Below, in pieces: positions 28,949 through 37,680 of a DNA stretch of 64,000 nucleotides (within the stretch, counting starts at the first letter, position 1; each line of letters begins with the position of its first letter). The translations under genes were made by a program, and so were the position numbers. Origin of the DNA: Oscillospiraceae bacterium (GTDB lineage: Bacteria > Bacillota > Clostridia > Oscillospirales > Ruminococcaceae); NCBI GenBank assembly GCA_021201235.1, contig JAJQFI010000003.1, forward strand, positions 1 to 64,000. Direction: 5' to 3'. The notes beneath the pieces were generated by a model. It was not told the origin of the DNA and ran no database searches. It worked only from the letters and a program-made list of their open reading frames with translations.

Positions 28949-30109
28949 TCAGGTTGTAGCCGCCTTCTTGACACGGATAAATCCGTTGTGTGCCGCTACA
29001 TTGCCGCCGGCAAAGATGCTCGCTCTGTGAGCAATCTGTCCCTGCTTGAACTTGTACTCGGTCGACCTCTGAACTTCCATATCAGAGAATATCGGGAGCT
29101 CATAGTTGTGGAGTGAGCCGTATGCCATGCAGTAGGCGCCGTCCTCGGTGGACTCGGACGATATGCTTCCGCAAATCGAGTTGACGACATAAGGCACGCC
29201 GTCAATGGTTCCGGTGTTGCCGTGGTGGACGATGGTATAAGCCTTTGTGCCGTCGGCGTTTCTCGCAGTTGCAAACGCCTTCAGGTCTGTCTTCGAGAGA
29301 ATCAGGTATGCGACGTCCTCGACATCCTCATCTCCGCCGTAGCTATAGATGATTTCGTCAAGCGTGGTTTCGTCGATAGCCGAAATCTCGAGGTCGGTGT
29401 CTCTGTCGATGATGTCCTTTGCGGCTTCATCCGGATTGTAGAAGATGCCGACGAGCTCGCCGGAACCGCCTTCACCGACAAGAATCTGACGCGAGAGATA
29501 CTTCTTTACGGCTCTTTCGGTCGAAGTGCTGATAACGCCGTCGTAATCAGCCGGAGCGAGTCTCGAAATCTCCTCGGGCTCTTCGCAATAAGCAGTGATT
29601 TTGGTCTTTGTCATTTCGGCATAGCCAAACTCCGGCTCGATTTCGTTATAGTCCGAGTTTTCGGCGGTGTATGCGCCGATTCCGTTAGACTTCTCAAATC
29701 CTCTGCGATAGGATTCGCCGCCCTTGAGAGGCACGATTTTGACGAGGTCGACGAGGCTCGAAACGTCGTTAAAGGTAGGATTAACGTCGTTTGCATTATG
29801 CTGAGGCATTGCAACCGTTTCGGAGGTGATAGCATCCTTGTAGGTTACTTTGCTTCCGTCCTTGAGCTGTTTGCCTCTCTTGGTCGCCTCATCGGTGACG
29901 GTCTCAACCTCGGCTCTTGCAGATGCCTCTTCAACACCGGCGTTAGCAAGGTCGGATAGGTGCTTTCTTGCCTCGGCTTCCTCGATTTTGGCTGAGAGCT
30001 CGACGGCTTCATTCGTGAGCTTGTTCAAAGTCTCGATATCGCCTTCGGGGACTTTTGCCGCCTCGTCCTTGATAGCACGCAAGCGGGCTTTCATTTCTTT
30101 CAAATTCAT
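28949..30109 (-). CDS. HK97-type major capsid protein
   Basis: A 386-residue protein with ATG at 30109. The N-terminal coiled coil (MNLKEMKARLRAIKDEAAKV, to about 75) is a scaffold-like delta domain removed by the protease. The mature domain has FNDVSSLVDLVKIVPLKGGE, the GIFYNPDEAAK region, AYCMAYGSLHNYELPIFSDM and the terminal HNGFIRVKKAATT. It is preceded by the ClpP-like protease gene. Confidence 0.92.
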   Translation of the reverse strand: MNLKEMKARLRAIKDEAAKVPEGDIETLNKLTNEAVELSAKIEEAEARKHLSDLANAGVEEASARAEVETVTDEATKRGKQLKDGSKVTYKDAITSETVAMPQHNANDVNPTFNDVSSLVDLVKIVPLKGGESYRRGFEKSNGIGAYTAENSDYNEIEPEFGYAEMTKTKITAYCEEPEEISRLAPADYDGVISTSTERAVKKYLSRQILVGEGGSGELVGIFYNPDEAAKDIIDRDTDLEISAIDETTLDEIIYSYGGDEDVEDVAYLILSKTDLKAFATARNADGTKAYTIVHHGNTGTIDGVPYVVNSICGSISSESTEDGAYCMAYGSLHNYELPIFSDMEVQRSTEYKFKQGQIAHRASIFAGGNVAAHNGFIRVKKAATT

Positions 30110-30126
30110 TGATAGGTTTTCTCCTT

Positions 30127-30840
30127 TCAAATTGCCTTGATATAGGCTCTGATTAATTTTTCTGTTTGCCTCTGGCAAACTGTATTATCAGCCGCTTGCG
30201 CGGGATTGATAATCTGACTGATTTCGGGCATCTTCGCAAATGATAGCGAGGTCGCACATGCCGCCAACTGTACTTTTTCACCGGCGACGACGTTCTTAAA
30301 GAGCTTTTCACTCTGTTCACCTGTGAGCCATGTTTCTTCGTCCATCATTTTCTTGACATCCTCAATGTTGACTCCGTCGCAAAGATTCTCTCTGTAGACG
30401 TTGACGATACCTTCTCCGATGACATCTACCTCATCGGCGAGCTTACGGAGCGCCGCTGAATTGAGACCATATGCCGAAACGATAGGATTGTGAATCATCA
30501 TATAAGCGTTTGACGGAATTTTCACAACATCGCCTGCTAAAGCGATGACCGAGGCTATGGATGCCGCCATGCCGTCAACGTAGACGGTCTTATAGCCCTG
30601 ATGCCGCTTGAGCATGTTGTAGATAGCCATTCCGGCAAATAAAGCTCCGCCGCAGGAATTGATATAGATATTAAGGCTTTTGCCCTGAACGTTGTTCAAG
30701 AAGTCTCTGACATACTGAGGATATTTGTCCTCATCCGTCCATGCCTCCCACTCATCCGAGACTATATCGCCGTAGAAATACAAGTCCGCCGAGGTGAGTG
30801 TTTCATTCTTGACCTTCAAAAGCTCATTCAATTTTGGCAT
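30127..30840 (-). CDS. ClpP-like prohead protease
   Basis: A 237-residue protein starting MPKLNELLKVKN. The Ser-protease fold is readable: YINSCGGALFAGMAIYNML, the nucleophile Ser94 in VDGMAASIASV and His117 in YMMIHNP. It would trim the capsid delta domain during head maturation. It starts inside the portal gene's end, as in HK97-like head operons. Confidence 0.9.
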   Translation of the reverse strand: MPKLNELLKVKNETLTSADLYFYGDIVSDEWEAWTDEDKYPQYVRDFLNNVQGKSLNIYINSCGGALFAGMAIYNMLKRHQGYKTVYVDGMAASIASVIALAGDVVKIPSNAYMMIHNPIVSAYGLNSAALRKLADEVDVIGEGIVNVYRENLCDGVNIEDVKKMMDEETWLTGEQSEKLFKNVVAGEKVQLAACATSLSFAKMPEISQIINPAQAADNTVCQRQTEKLIRAYIKAI

Positions 30841-32068
30841 TGTTATTCTCCCTTCGTGTTTTGTCGTTGGCTTCCGACTTATCTGCACCGCCGTCCTCAT
30901 TCCTGCCGACCTGATAAAGAGACTGATTATTTGTGTTGACGTAGTTCAAAGATATTTGTCTTACGTCGCCGTCCTCAATCTGAGGCATGTATAACAGCTC
31001 TCTGTATTCGTTGATTGTGATAACGCCTCGGTCGAAGAGCGTCTGACCGATTGATGCTCTTGACGTCAAGCTTGCATACTGTAGCCGGTTCGGCGTGAAT
31101 ATAACCGAGTTGCCGAAGCCTCTTTCGCGCTCTGTAAAAAGCTTATAGGTAAACTCGAGCGATAATTGAACGGCAATCGGCTCAATGGTAGACTCAAAGA
31201 AGCTGTTCCATTCTTCGGCGTTATAATTGCCGGTCAGAATCTTTTCATTGATGCCGTAATAGCGATAAATATCGCTTCGGAAAAATTCAGCCTGAGACGT
31301 GGGAACGCTTTTTGCCTCTTGGTTGATTTCGTGGAACTCAAATTCGTTGTCAATGCCGGCAATTCCGCCTTCGTTTTCGGCTGAAAGATAGGCGCTCTTG
31401 AAGTCATTAACCTTCTGCTGTAGCTCTTTATCGTCGATAAAGTTGTTATATTTCAGATAGCCCCGAAGGCTCGCGGAATTTTTGACAACGTTTTTGATGC
31501 CTTGATAGGTGGTATTGAGAAGGTCGAGCGTTCCGCCTAAATCGTAATCCGGCGGAGTACCTAAGAACCGCTTTTCGTTATATCGAGCCTTAAGGTGTAT
31601 GACGAACTGATAAGGCACGGTATATTCGTTATTGTCATAGCTCCAGATGAACCGGAACCAGACGTTGCCGTCTTCATCTTCAAAGATTCGATGCGAGCCG
31701 ACGGATATCGGCTGAATCCTTTCGACCTCGGTGTAATCGTCCGACCAGAATATAACCGCGAAGGCGTTTGATGTAAACACCAAATCCGCCGCCATACGGT
31801 AAAGAAAATCATATGTAGAGCATTCCGGGCACGGTCTTATGTTCAAGAGCCGTGATAGCTTATCGTTTTTGACAACAGTGCCTTTTGAATCTTTGCGGAT
31901 GACCTGAGGCGATAGCTTGGCGACATTCGATGCGATTGCATTGGCAATTCCGCCGATGATTGCACTATCCCGCAGGCTTCCCGACGTTCCGTATTCCGAC
32001 CGACCGCCGAAAAATATCTGCACTGTTTTCTTTTTCAAACCGCTGAAAAAGCGCTGAAATATATTCAC
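30824..32068 (-). CDS. HK97-type portal protein
   Basis: A 414-residue protein: MNIFQRFFSGLKKK at the start, then GGIANAIASNVAKLSPQVIR, NAFAVIFWSDDYTEVERIQP and TTYQGIKNVVKNSASLRGYL. It ends KLFTERERGF, PNRLQYASLTSRAS and INEYRELLYMPQIEDGD. Portal dodecamers form the DNA entry channel. The ATG overlaps the terminase stop by four bases. Confidence 0.92.
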   Translation of the reverse strand: MNIFQRFFSGLKKKTVQIFFGGRSEYGTSGSLRDSAIIGGIANAIASNVAKLSPQVIRKDSKGTVVKNDKLSRLLNIRPCPECSTYDFLYRMAADLVFTSNAFAVIFWSDDYTEVERIQPISVGSHRIFEDEDGNVWFRFIWSYDNNEYTVPYQFVIHLKARYNEKRFLGTPPDYDLGGTLDLLNTTYQGIKNVVKNSASLRGYLKYNNFIDDKELQQKVNDFKSAYLSAENEGGIAGIDNEFEFHEINQEAKSVPTSQAEFFRSDIYRYYGINEKILTGNYNAEEWNSFFESTIEPIAVQLSLEFTYKLFTERERGFGNSVIFTPNRLQYASLTSRASIGQTLFDRGVITINEYRELLYMPQIEDGDVRQISLNYVNTNNQSLYQVGRNEDGGADKSEANDKTRRENNNAKIE

Positions 32069-33756
32069 TTGGTGCTCTTCACCTCCAGATGCTGATTCTT
32101 GAGTTGTTTCTCGTATTGAGAGTAATATTTGCTCCTGACCGTCAACGCATCTACAACCGACATAAATCCGTCGATATGTGAGCGTGGATTAATCTTGACC
32201 GGCTTCATTCGCCCGTCGCCAGAGTTAATCTGCACGGCGACATTCAAGAGGTGAGATTTCAAGAGCTGATTCTCACCGAACTCGATTCTTTGCTCTTTTA
32301 TTGTGCCTTCAAGCTCTTTGAGGATAGGCGATAAGTTCGTGCCCTGATAAACATCATCGGTATGGAGCCCGGCTTTGTTGAGGTCTTGGATGAGATACTG
32401 AATCGAATATCTATCATAGCCGACCATAAGCGGTCTTATCTTGTATTGCCTTAGCAGTGTTACCATCCAATCGAAGATGTCTTTATAGTCGATAAAGTGG
32501 TCTCCCGATGGCGTCAGCCAACCTCGTTTGACGTAAATCGAGTATGGAACGCCTTCCTCATCTTCGGCAACCTTGATTCGGTCTCTTGGCATGAAAAGCT
32601 GAGTAATGGCATACATCTTTTCGTTCTTTTCGATAACCACCGAAGCCGCTGTGAGGTCGGTTGTCTGAGAGGCATCTATTCCGGCGACACAATAGCAACC
32701 GGCAAAGTCTAATAGCGAGTATTTTGCCTGAGTGACCTTGTCCACGTCCTCATACGATAACCATGCGACCGATGTATTTTGTTTTATATTGCAGTATTTT
32801 GCTAAGAACTCCGCTCTTTTCGATAGCGAGCCTTTGGCAATCTTGATTTCTTCTTTGTAAAAATCCTCTGAGACCGAAACGCCTAAATTTGGATTCGACT
32901 TTTCTAACTCTTCGAGACTATCCCATTTTTCGGTATCATCGATCATGTAGAGAAACGGCAAAAGCCTCTCTTCGGCGTCGCTTCCGCCCAAGCCTCTGAG
33001 GAACGCCGTCGAGCGTCTGACAAGTTCGTCATAGATTCCACCGTCGACATATCCGGCGGTGCAAATTGACAGCATGAGCGGTTGTCTTCGAGCACCGAGT
33101 GCGGATTTCATAACTTCGTATTGTCTCAAGCCTTGAGCCGATGTCCACGCCTCGATTTCATCACACACAACCAGATGCGGATTAAAGCCGTCTGATTTCT
33201 TCGAGTTGAAAGCTAAACGGCGAATCGACGTATTGAGCGACGGGATATAAATATCATTTCGGCGCTTGAGTGTGAATTTCGGATTTGCAAGGTCGGGGTC
33301 TGACTGCGTTATCTGATAAAAGGCATCATATACCAAATCAGCCTGCTCGAGTTTCGGAGCGAGGCAATATATCTTTGCACCGTATTCGCCGTCGATATAT
33401 GCCATATATGCGATGATAGCCGCCGCAAAAAGCGTTTTGCCGTTCTTCCTCGCTACAACGATAAATACCTCTCGAAATTGTCTGTAGCCTTCATCGTCGA
33501 CGATGCCGAATATAGCTGAAACGATAGCTTTTTGCCAAAGCTCGAGCTTGAGAAGGTCTGACCGACCCTCGGAATGGTGGCAAAAGTTTTCTATGAATTT
33601 GATGGCTTTGTTAGCTTTGCGGGAATCGAATTTGTATCTGCCTGAATCCAGCCCGGCGATGAGAATCTCATAGATTCGATGAATCCATTTGCCGGCTCTG
33701 ATTTGCCCGCTCTTGATGGCATCATAATATTCGTGGATATAATTTGCACTGCTCAT
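32065..33756 (-). CDS. Terminase large subunit
   Basis: A 563-residue packaging motor. Walker A-like VVARKNGKTLFAA is at about 100-112 and Walker B LVVCDEIEAW near 190. The nuclease half begins near 350 (YCVAGIDASQTTDLTAASVV) and ends ALTVRSKYYSQYEKQLKN. It is of the phage TerL_ATPase/nuclease type that goes with P27-like small subunits. The small subunit gene is 386 bases upstream. Confidence 0.93.
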   Translation of the reverse strand: MSSANYIHEYYDAIKSGQIRAGKWIHRIYEILIAGLDSGRYKFDSRKANKAIKFIENFCHHSEGRSDLLKLELWQKAIVSAIFGIVDDEGYRQFREVFIVVARKNGKTLFAAAIIAYMAYIDGEYGAKIYCLAPKLEQADLVYDAFYQITQSDPDLANPKFTLKRRNDIYIPSLNTSIRRLAFNSKKSDGFNPHLVVCDEIEAWTSAQGLRQYEVMKSALGARRQPLMLSICTAGYVDGGIYDELVRRSTAFLRGLGGSDAEERLLPFLYMIDDTEKWDSLEELEKSNPNLGVSVSEDFYKEEIKIAKGSLSKRAEFLAKYCNIKQNTSVAWLSYEDVDKVTQAKYSLLDFAGCYCVAGIDASQTTDLTAASVVIEKNEKMYAITQLFMPRDRIKVAEDEEGVPYSIYVKRGWLTPSGDHFIDYKDIFDWMVTLLRQYKIRPLMVGYDRYSIQYLIQDLNKAGLHTDDVYQGTNLSPILKELEGTIKEQRIEFGENQLLKSHLLNVAVQINSGDGRMKPVKINPRSHIDGFMSVVDALTVRSKYYSQYEKQLKNQHLEVKSTK

Positions 33757-34142
33757 CGCCTCACCTTCGTTAAAGGCTTTAATTGCCTGTGAAATGCTTG
33801 TTAATTGCTTGCAACTGACTTACAACCAAGTTGCAACTTGTAAATATCGCTTACAAGTTGAAAAGGGGTGTCGTCCGCCCGTGGACGAGCTTGAATAAGC
33901 AGGGGAAGCCAGTAAAACCGCCAATACCGACTCCCGGGCGGACTGATAGGAAAGACAGATATGGGTCTGTTGCAATATTATCATACAACAAATTTAGCCT
34001 TCACCACTCGCAACTTTAATTTACAGCGTAAACAGTGACACTGCCACGGCGTGGATAATTCCGTGACGGTGTCTGACAAGAAAAAAGAAGTTTTTCTGAT
34101 ACTGTCTTATAGCTTGACTATCCGGCAATTCCGGATAGTTCA
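33757..34142 (-). other. Structured leader between terminase subunits
   Basis: No convincing gene; the best frame (plus strand 33831-34019) has no ribosome site. Inverted repeats seen are AACTTGTAA/TTACAAGTT (near 33833-33860), GTCCGCCCG/CGGGCGGAC (33868 and 33934), GACAC-GCCACGG with CCGTGAC-GTGTC (34036-34074) and ACTATCCGG/CCGGATAGT (34119-34141). The stretch may hold RNA processing or packaging signals. Confidence 0.45.
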
Positions 34143-34502
34143 TCATTCGTTTGCAAGCTCTTCAAGTCTGTTCTTTTTCGGCTTTGCCGCCGGAGCGATG
34201 TCGGCGAGGGTCTTTATCATGGCGGAATAGTTCTTTTGAAGAGCAATCAGCGTTTTGACCTCGTCGCTCTGTTTCGTGCCCCACTGGTTCTCGCCGTTCT
34301 GATATTCGGAGGTAACGCCTTTTTCGTTGACGACCTCCTCAAGGTCTTTAAGCAACACCGACGTAAAAGCCGCCCGCTCGATAAGAGGTTTAACAACCTC
34401 AAGCTTATTCGGGTCTAAATCCCTTAACGCCCTCTTGAGCCGCCTGACCTCGCTCTGAACCCGCTCGTCCTTCGTCATGTCTTCAACTTTCTTTTTCGCC
34501 AT
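34143..34502 (-). CDS. Terminase small subunit, P27-like
   Basis: A 119-residue protein: MTKDERVQSEVRRLKRALRD, then LEVVKPLIERAAFTSVLLKD, YQNGENQWGTKQSDEVKTL and KNYSAMIKTLADIAP. This is the pattern of P27-family small terminases, which recognise phage DNA and load the large subunit. It has GGTGAT upstream. Confidence 0.85.
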   Translation of the reverse strand: MAKKKVEDMTKDERVQSEVRRLKRALRDLDPNKLEVVKPLIERAAFTSVLLKDLEEVVNEKGVTSEYQNGENQWGTKQSDEVKTLIALQKNYSAMIKTLADIAPAAKPKKNRLEELANE

Positions 34503-34514
34503 AATATCACCTCA

Positions 34515-35216
34515 CTATAGAGCCCACATTTCGGGCGGAATCATTGATATTTTTCTGTTGAGCTCTTGAACCTCCGGGTACCAAAGATATTTAAAGCCTT
34601 CAGACACTTCATCGGCAATGTCATAAGCTTTTTCGATTTCTTTAATTGCTCTGAGGATTTCGACGTCACGCTCTTTGAGAATATCAATCGACGCCTGCAG
34701 GCAGTCTAAGCGATACTTCAACGCAACATAAGAGCTATAAATCTTAAAGCATTGTTTTGCCGCCTTTATAATCTCGTCTTTTGTCATCCGCTTAAATCTC
34801 TTTTGGGATTCCTTGACCGCCCATTCAGCCTCAAAGCTGTTTATCGAGAGATAGTCGTTCTCATATTCGTCAAACCCCAGATACCCGTCCGAGCCTCCGC
34901 CGTCAATCGCAACGAAAAACAAATCAAAGCATTCGGGAACATACGAAGACCAGTCGTTCAAATCGTTCACCATGTCCTCACAATCCGATGATAGACATGA
35001 AAACATGTATTTAAACTCTTGTGCCTGCTCTTCACCGCCTAAAGCCTCTTCTAAATCCTCATCGTCAAACCAAGATAACTCACCACAAAGGTTGTACCAT
35101 TCGCTTAAATCGCTTTGTATTTTTTCGAGAGATATATCTTTGCAAAGCGGCTTTTTATATCTCATTTCTCTTGATTTTTGCCGTTTTTTCTCCAATAAAT
35201 CCTCACTGTCAGCCAT
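34515..35216 (-). CDS. Phage protein of unknown function
   Basis: A 233-residue, acidic, mostly helical protein (SEWYNLCGELSWFDDEDLEE, FDLFFVAIDGGGSDGYLGFD, ending MIPPEMWAL). It lies between the terminase small subunit and a one-TM peptide. I do not recognise a family. There are no membrane segments. Confidence 0.7.
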   Translation of the reverse strand: MADSEDLLEKKRQKSREMRYKKPLCKDISLEKIQSDLSEWYNLCGELSWFDDEDLEEALGGEEQAQEFKYMFSCLSSDCEDMVNDLNDWSSYVPECFDLFFVAIDGGGSDGYLGFDEYENDYLSINSFEAEWAVKESQKRFKRMTKDEIIKAAKQCFKIYSSYVALKYRLDCLQASIDILKERDVEILRAIKEIEKAYDIADEVSEGFKYLWYPEVQELNRKISMIPPEMWAL

Positions 35217-35235
35217 AAAAACACCCCTTTTCGGT

Positions 35236-35331
35236 TTAATCCCGGCGACCTCTGAAGAACGCCAGAATTACAAGAGCGGCGAACTCCATAGCCAGAGTAA
35301 ATGCCACGCCGGCAAAGAAATAACCAATCAT
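35236..35331 (-). CDS. 31-residue single-TM phage peptide
   Basis: MIGYFFAGVAFTLAMEFAAL, then VILAFFRGRRD. AGGAGG lies seven bases before the ATG at 35331. It is one membrane helix with a basic end. Similar tiny membrane peptides are common in phage early regions; function unknown. Confidence 0.6.
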   Translation of the reverse strand: MIGYFFAGVAFTLAMEFAALVILAFFRGRRD

Positions 35332-35349
35332 CAATATGCCTCCTAAAGT

Positions 35350-36123
35350 TTATAATTCCATCTGCACGCCCTCGGCATATCGCTTTTCGATACGCTTGCA
35401 AGCCCGCTCGAAGTAGGTTTCGTCTTTTTCAAAGCCGATGAAATGTCGGTCGGTACCGATGCAGGCGACTGCCGTCGTCCCGGAACCCATGCAACAATCG
35501 AGAACCAAGTCACCGACATCGGAATAGGTCTTTATCAGATACTCGCAGATGTCGACCGGCTTTTGTGTCGGATGACCTTCGCCTTGCTCCGGCTTATCCG
35601 ATGAGATATTCACTTGAGCAAAGCTGATTATATCAACAGGGAAACGACGACCGTCTGAAACGGTGGGGGTTCTGTCAATGCCTCCTCGATAATTAGTTGA
35701 CGATGAGTTCGATTTTCGTATGTACGGGTTACCCCCCGTCACAAATTGCGGGTGGTACGTCGGAAGTTTCTGATAAAACACGGCTATATTCTCATGCCGC
35801 TTGAGCGGCATTTTGTTAGCATTCAAGAAGCCCGTCGACATCTGCTTGTCCCAAATCCACTCATACCGAAAGAGCTTCCTTCCGGCGTTTATCAAATCGG
35901 TCTCAAACGGCTGTTGACAGAAAAACAGCATAGCCGCATTTTCTTTTGTCACTCTGAGAAGCTCCCGGAATAGCTTGTCAAGAGGCAAACAGACATCCCA
36001 TTTGTTACTGGTTGTTCCGTAAGGCAAATCAGTAAGAACCAAATCCACCGACCCGTTCTCGATGCCTTTCATGCCCTCGATACAATCGCCGAGATAGATT
36101 TTATCAATTTCGAGATTGCTCAT
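35350..36123 (-). CDS. Site-specific DNA methyltransferase (beta-class)
   Basis: A 257-residue protein. Motif IV is TDLPYG (31-36, DLPY instead of the common DPPY), followed by TSNKWD. The AdoMet motif VLDCCMGSGTTAVACIG lies near the end, so the motif order is beta-class (N6-adenine or N4-cytosine). No restriction gene accompanies it; phages use such orphan enzymes to protect DNA or for regulation. It overlaps the preceding gene by four bases. Confidence 0.9.
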   Translation of the reverse strand: MSNLEIDKIYLGDCIEGMKGIENGSVDLVLTDLPYGTTSNKWDVCLPLDKLFRELLRVTKENAAMLFFCQQPFETDLINAGRKLFRYEWIWDKQMSTGFLNANKMPLKRHENIAVFYQKLPTYHPQFVTGGNPYIRKSNSSSTNYRGGIDRTPTVSDGRRFPVDIISFAQVNISSDKPEQGEGHPTQKPVDICEYLIKTYSDVGDLVLDCCMGSGTTAVACIGTDRHFIGFEKDETYFERACKRIEKRYAEGVQMEL

Positions 36124-36539
36124 TCGACCGGCTCCGCACTTAAGATTTCTCTAAGTCCGACTGTTTCGCCGACTCGCAGGCTTGGAAGCCACGGGTTATT
36201 TGTAGGGATGGTCACTGTAACGTCCAAATCGCCTAACTGTTGCTCAAACAACAACTTATCGCCGCTTCTCTGTATGTATGCAATGTTGCGAAATAACCTA
36301 ATCATCGCTTTCGCATCCTCGACATCTTGCTTTGTCCATCTCGATTTTGGCTTTCGGACAATGACTTCGGGATTATTGATGATATACATGAGGTCGTAGA
36401 TGTCTCCTGATTCGCAGGCGCCGTTGATATAAAATACGCCACAATTATCTACAGAACACTCTTTGTTCGTTTCGCCTTTGATGGTGAATACTTCATCAAC
36501 TTCGACGCCCAAAATTTCAGCTAATCTTGGCTTGCTCAT
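36120..36539 (-). CDS. Phage protein of unknown function
   Basis: A 139-residue protein (MSKPRLAEILGVEVDEVFTI, YDLMYIINNPEVIVRKPKSR, WTKQDVEDAKAMIRLF). The first 20 residues look like an HTH-type start (LAEILGVEVDE). It is similar in style to small phage early proteins that accompany methyltransferases. Coupled to both neighbours by four-base overlaps. Confidence 0.65.
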   Translation of the reverse strand: MSKPRLAEILGVEVDEVFTIKGETNKECSVDNCGVFYINGACESGDIYDLMYIINNPEVIVRKPKSRWTKQDVEDAKAMIRLFRNIAYIQRSGDKLLFEQQLGDLDVTVTIPTNNPWLPSLRVGETVGLREILSAEPVE

Positions 36540-36796
36540 GCCTGCACCTCCTCTCGGTTAAAGCATTTTGCCAACGCCGGCAAAATGTCATCCTCAAAAT
36601 GTCCGCCGACTGAATAATCCCACTCGATAGAGCCGTCGGGGTATTGCCAGATACCGCAGGCTGTGAATGTCCAGTCGGTCTCGATGTTTCTGAAGACAAA
36701 ATCACCGTTTTTTGTTGAGACACAAAGATAAGAATTGCCGTTGATATTCTTGTATATCAAACCTTCCTGTAAATCCGTGAATCTTTCTTTTTGCAT
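36536..36796 (-). CDS. Small phage protein
   Basis: An 86-residue protein starting MQKERFTDLQEGLIYKNING at 36796, after GGAGGG. It has a beta-rich first half (SYLCVSTKNGDFVFRNIE) and DGSIEWDYSVGGHFED. Function unknown. Confidence 0.6.
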   Translation of the reverse strand: MQKERFTDLQEGLIYKNINGNSYLCVSTKNGDFVFRNIETDWTFTACGIWQYPDGSIEWDYSVGGHFEDDILPALAKCFNREEVQA

Positions 36797-36918
36797 AAAC
36801 AAATCCCTCCAAATTGATATAAAATCTTGCATGTTCCGTCAAATCCTTTCATCTTGACACCCCACCCCCTATGTACACCCGTCACGCGCGCCCGCGCGGA
36901 GTTTTTTGTAAGAGGGCA
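36797..36918. other. Short non-coding stretch with GC-rich palindromes; possible cos region
   Basis: Contains CACCCCACCCCCT and ACGCGCGCCCGCGCGGAG around 36860-36900 and lies directly beside the HNH gene. In HNH-containing cos phages the cohesive-end site lies near the HNH and terminase genes. No cleavage site can be read, so this is a location guess. Confidence 0.3.
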
Positions 36919-37233
36919 TCATCGGTTACCAGACGAGCCGCCGAATTTTCGAGCCGGGGGAGTGATATTGCCGTTCTTGTCGAAAGAATATCTTTCGTTC
37001 TGCCTCTCAAGGTGCTCTTTGTTGTGACAGTCCTGACATAGTAGCTCGAGATTATCAAACGACAAAGCAATCTTGGGGTCTCGGATATTCGAGGGCGAAA
37101 GATATATCTTATGATGCACTATGTCGCCTGCGGCACCGCACCGCTCGCACACGCCGCACCGGTATCTGTAATAAGCCTCACGGGTTGACCGCCAAGCTTT
37201 CGACAAGTAAAATTTTCTCGCGTATTCTTTCAT
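36919..37233 (-). CDS. HNH endonuclease
   Basis: A 104-residue protein starting MKEYARKFYLSKAWRSTREA. The Zn-finger HNH core has CGVCERCG, the catalytic VHHKIYLSP, ALSFDNLELLCQDCHNKEH. Small HNH proteins next to the terminase assist DNA packaging cleavage in HK97-like phages. The ATG overlaps the stop of the upstream gene. Confidence 0.92.
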   Translation of the reverse strand: MKEYARKFYLSKAWRSTREAYYRYRCGVCERCGAAGDIVHHKIYLSPSNIRDPKIALSFDNLELLCQDCHNKEHLERQNERYSFDKNGNITPPARKFGGSSGNR

Positions 37234-37664
37234 CGCTTCACATTGCCCTTGCTGTCGATGAGCCTCAAGCCTCTGAATCCGGCACAAAGCTGTTTGGCAT
37301 CCCGAAGCCATCTGTAGGCTGTGCCGATGTCACACGGACAGCTTGACGCAAAAGCTATCACACGCTCCGAAATATCGCCTTTATGCAGGTCGTCTTTCGG
37401 ACGGACAAAATAGACGGCTTTTACAACGTCGATTTTGTATGCCTTGTCCTCACGCCGGAAAAAGTCGAAAGTCTGCTCGACGGCGAGAATGTCGGCGAGA
37501 TAGGGAAGGCTTTTCTGAAAAGCCATGTCCGCCAGTTCCGGCGCATTCGGATATTTTGCGACTGCCTCGGCTTGCAATCTTTCTTTTTCCGATTCGTAAG
37601 TCGGACAACCGGAAGCCGCATATAGTCGAAACATATCGCCGGCATAGTCTAAACTGCTTTTCAT
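37230..37664 (-). CDS. Phage protein with C-terminal HTH-like part (possible late regulator)
   Basis: A 144-residue protein with ATG at 37664, six bases after AGGAGG. The C-terminal region SERVIAFASSCPCDIGTAYR plus WLRDAKQL has a helix-turn-helix look, as in ArpU-like regulators encoded before HNH and terminase genes. The N-terminal part is helical. The regulatory role is an inference from position. Confidence 0.6.
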   Translation of the reverse strand: MKSSLDYAGDMFRLYAASGCPTYESEKERLQAEAVAKYPNAPELADMAFQKSLPYLADILAVEQTFDFFRREDKAYKIDVVKAVYFVRPKDDLHKGDISERVIAFASSCPCDIGTAYRWLRDAKQLCAGFRGLRLIDSKGNVKR

Positions 37665-37680
37665 ATCAAGCCTCCTCAAG

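Noticed and set aside
33831-34019. 62-codon plus-strand frame in the terminase gap
   Set aside because: No ribosome site, low-complexity Pro/Lys composition, and it runs against all neighbouring phage genes.
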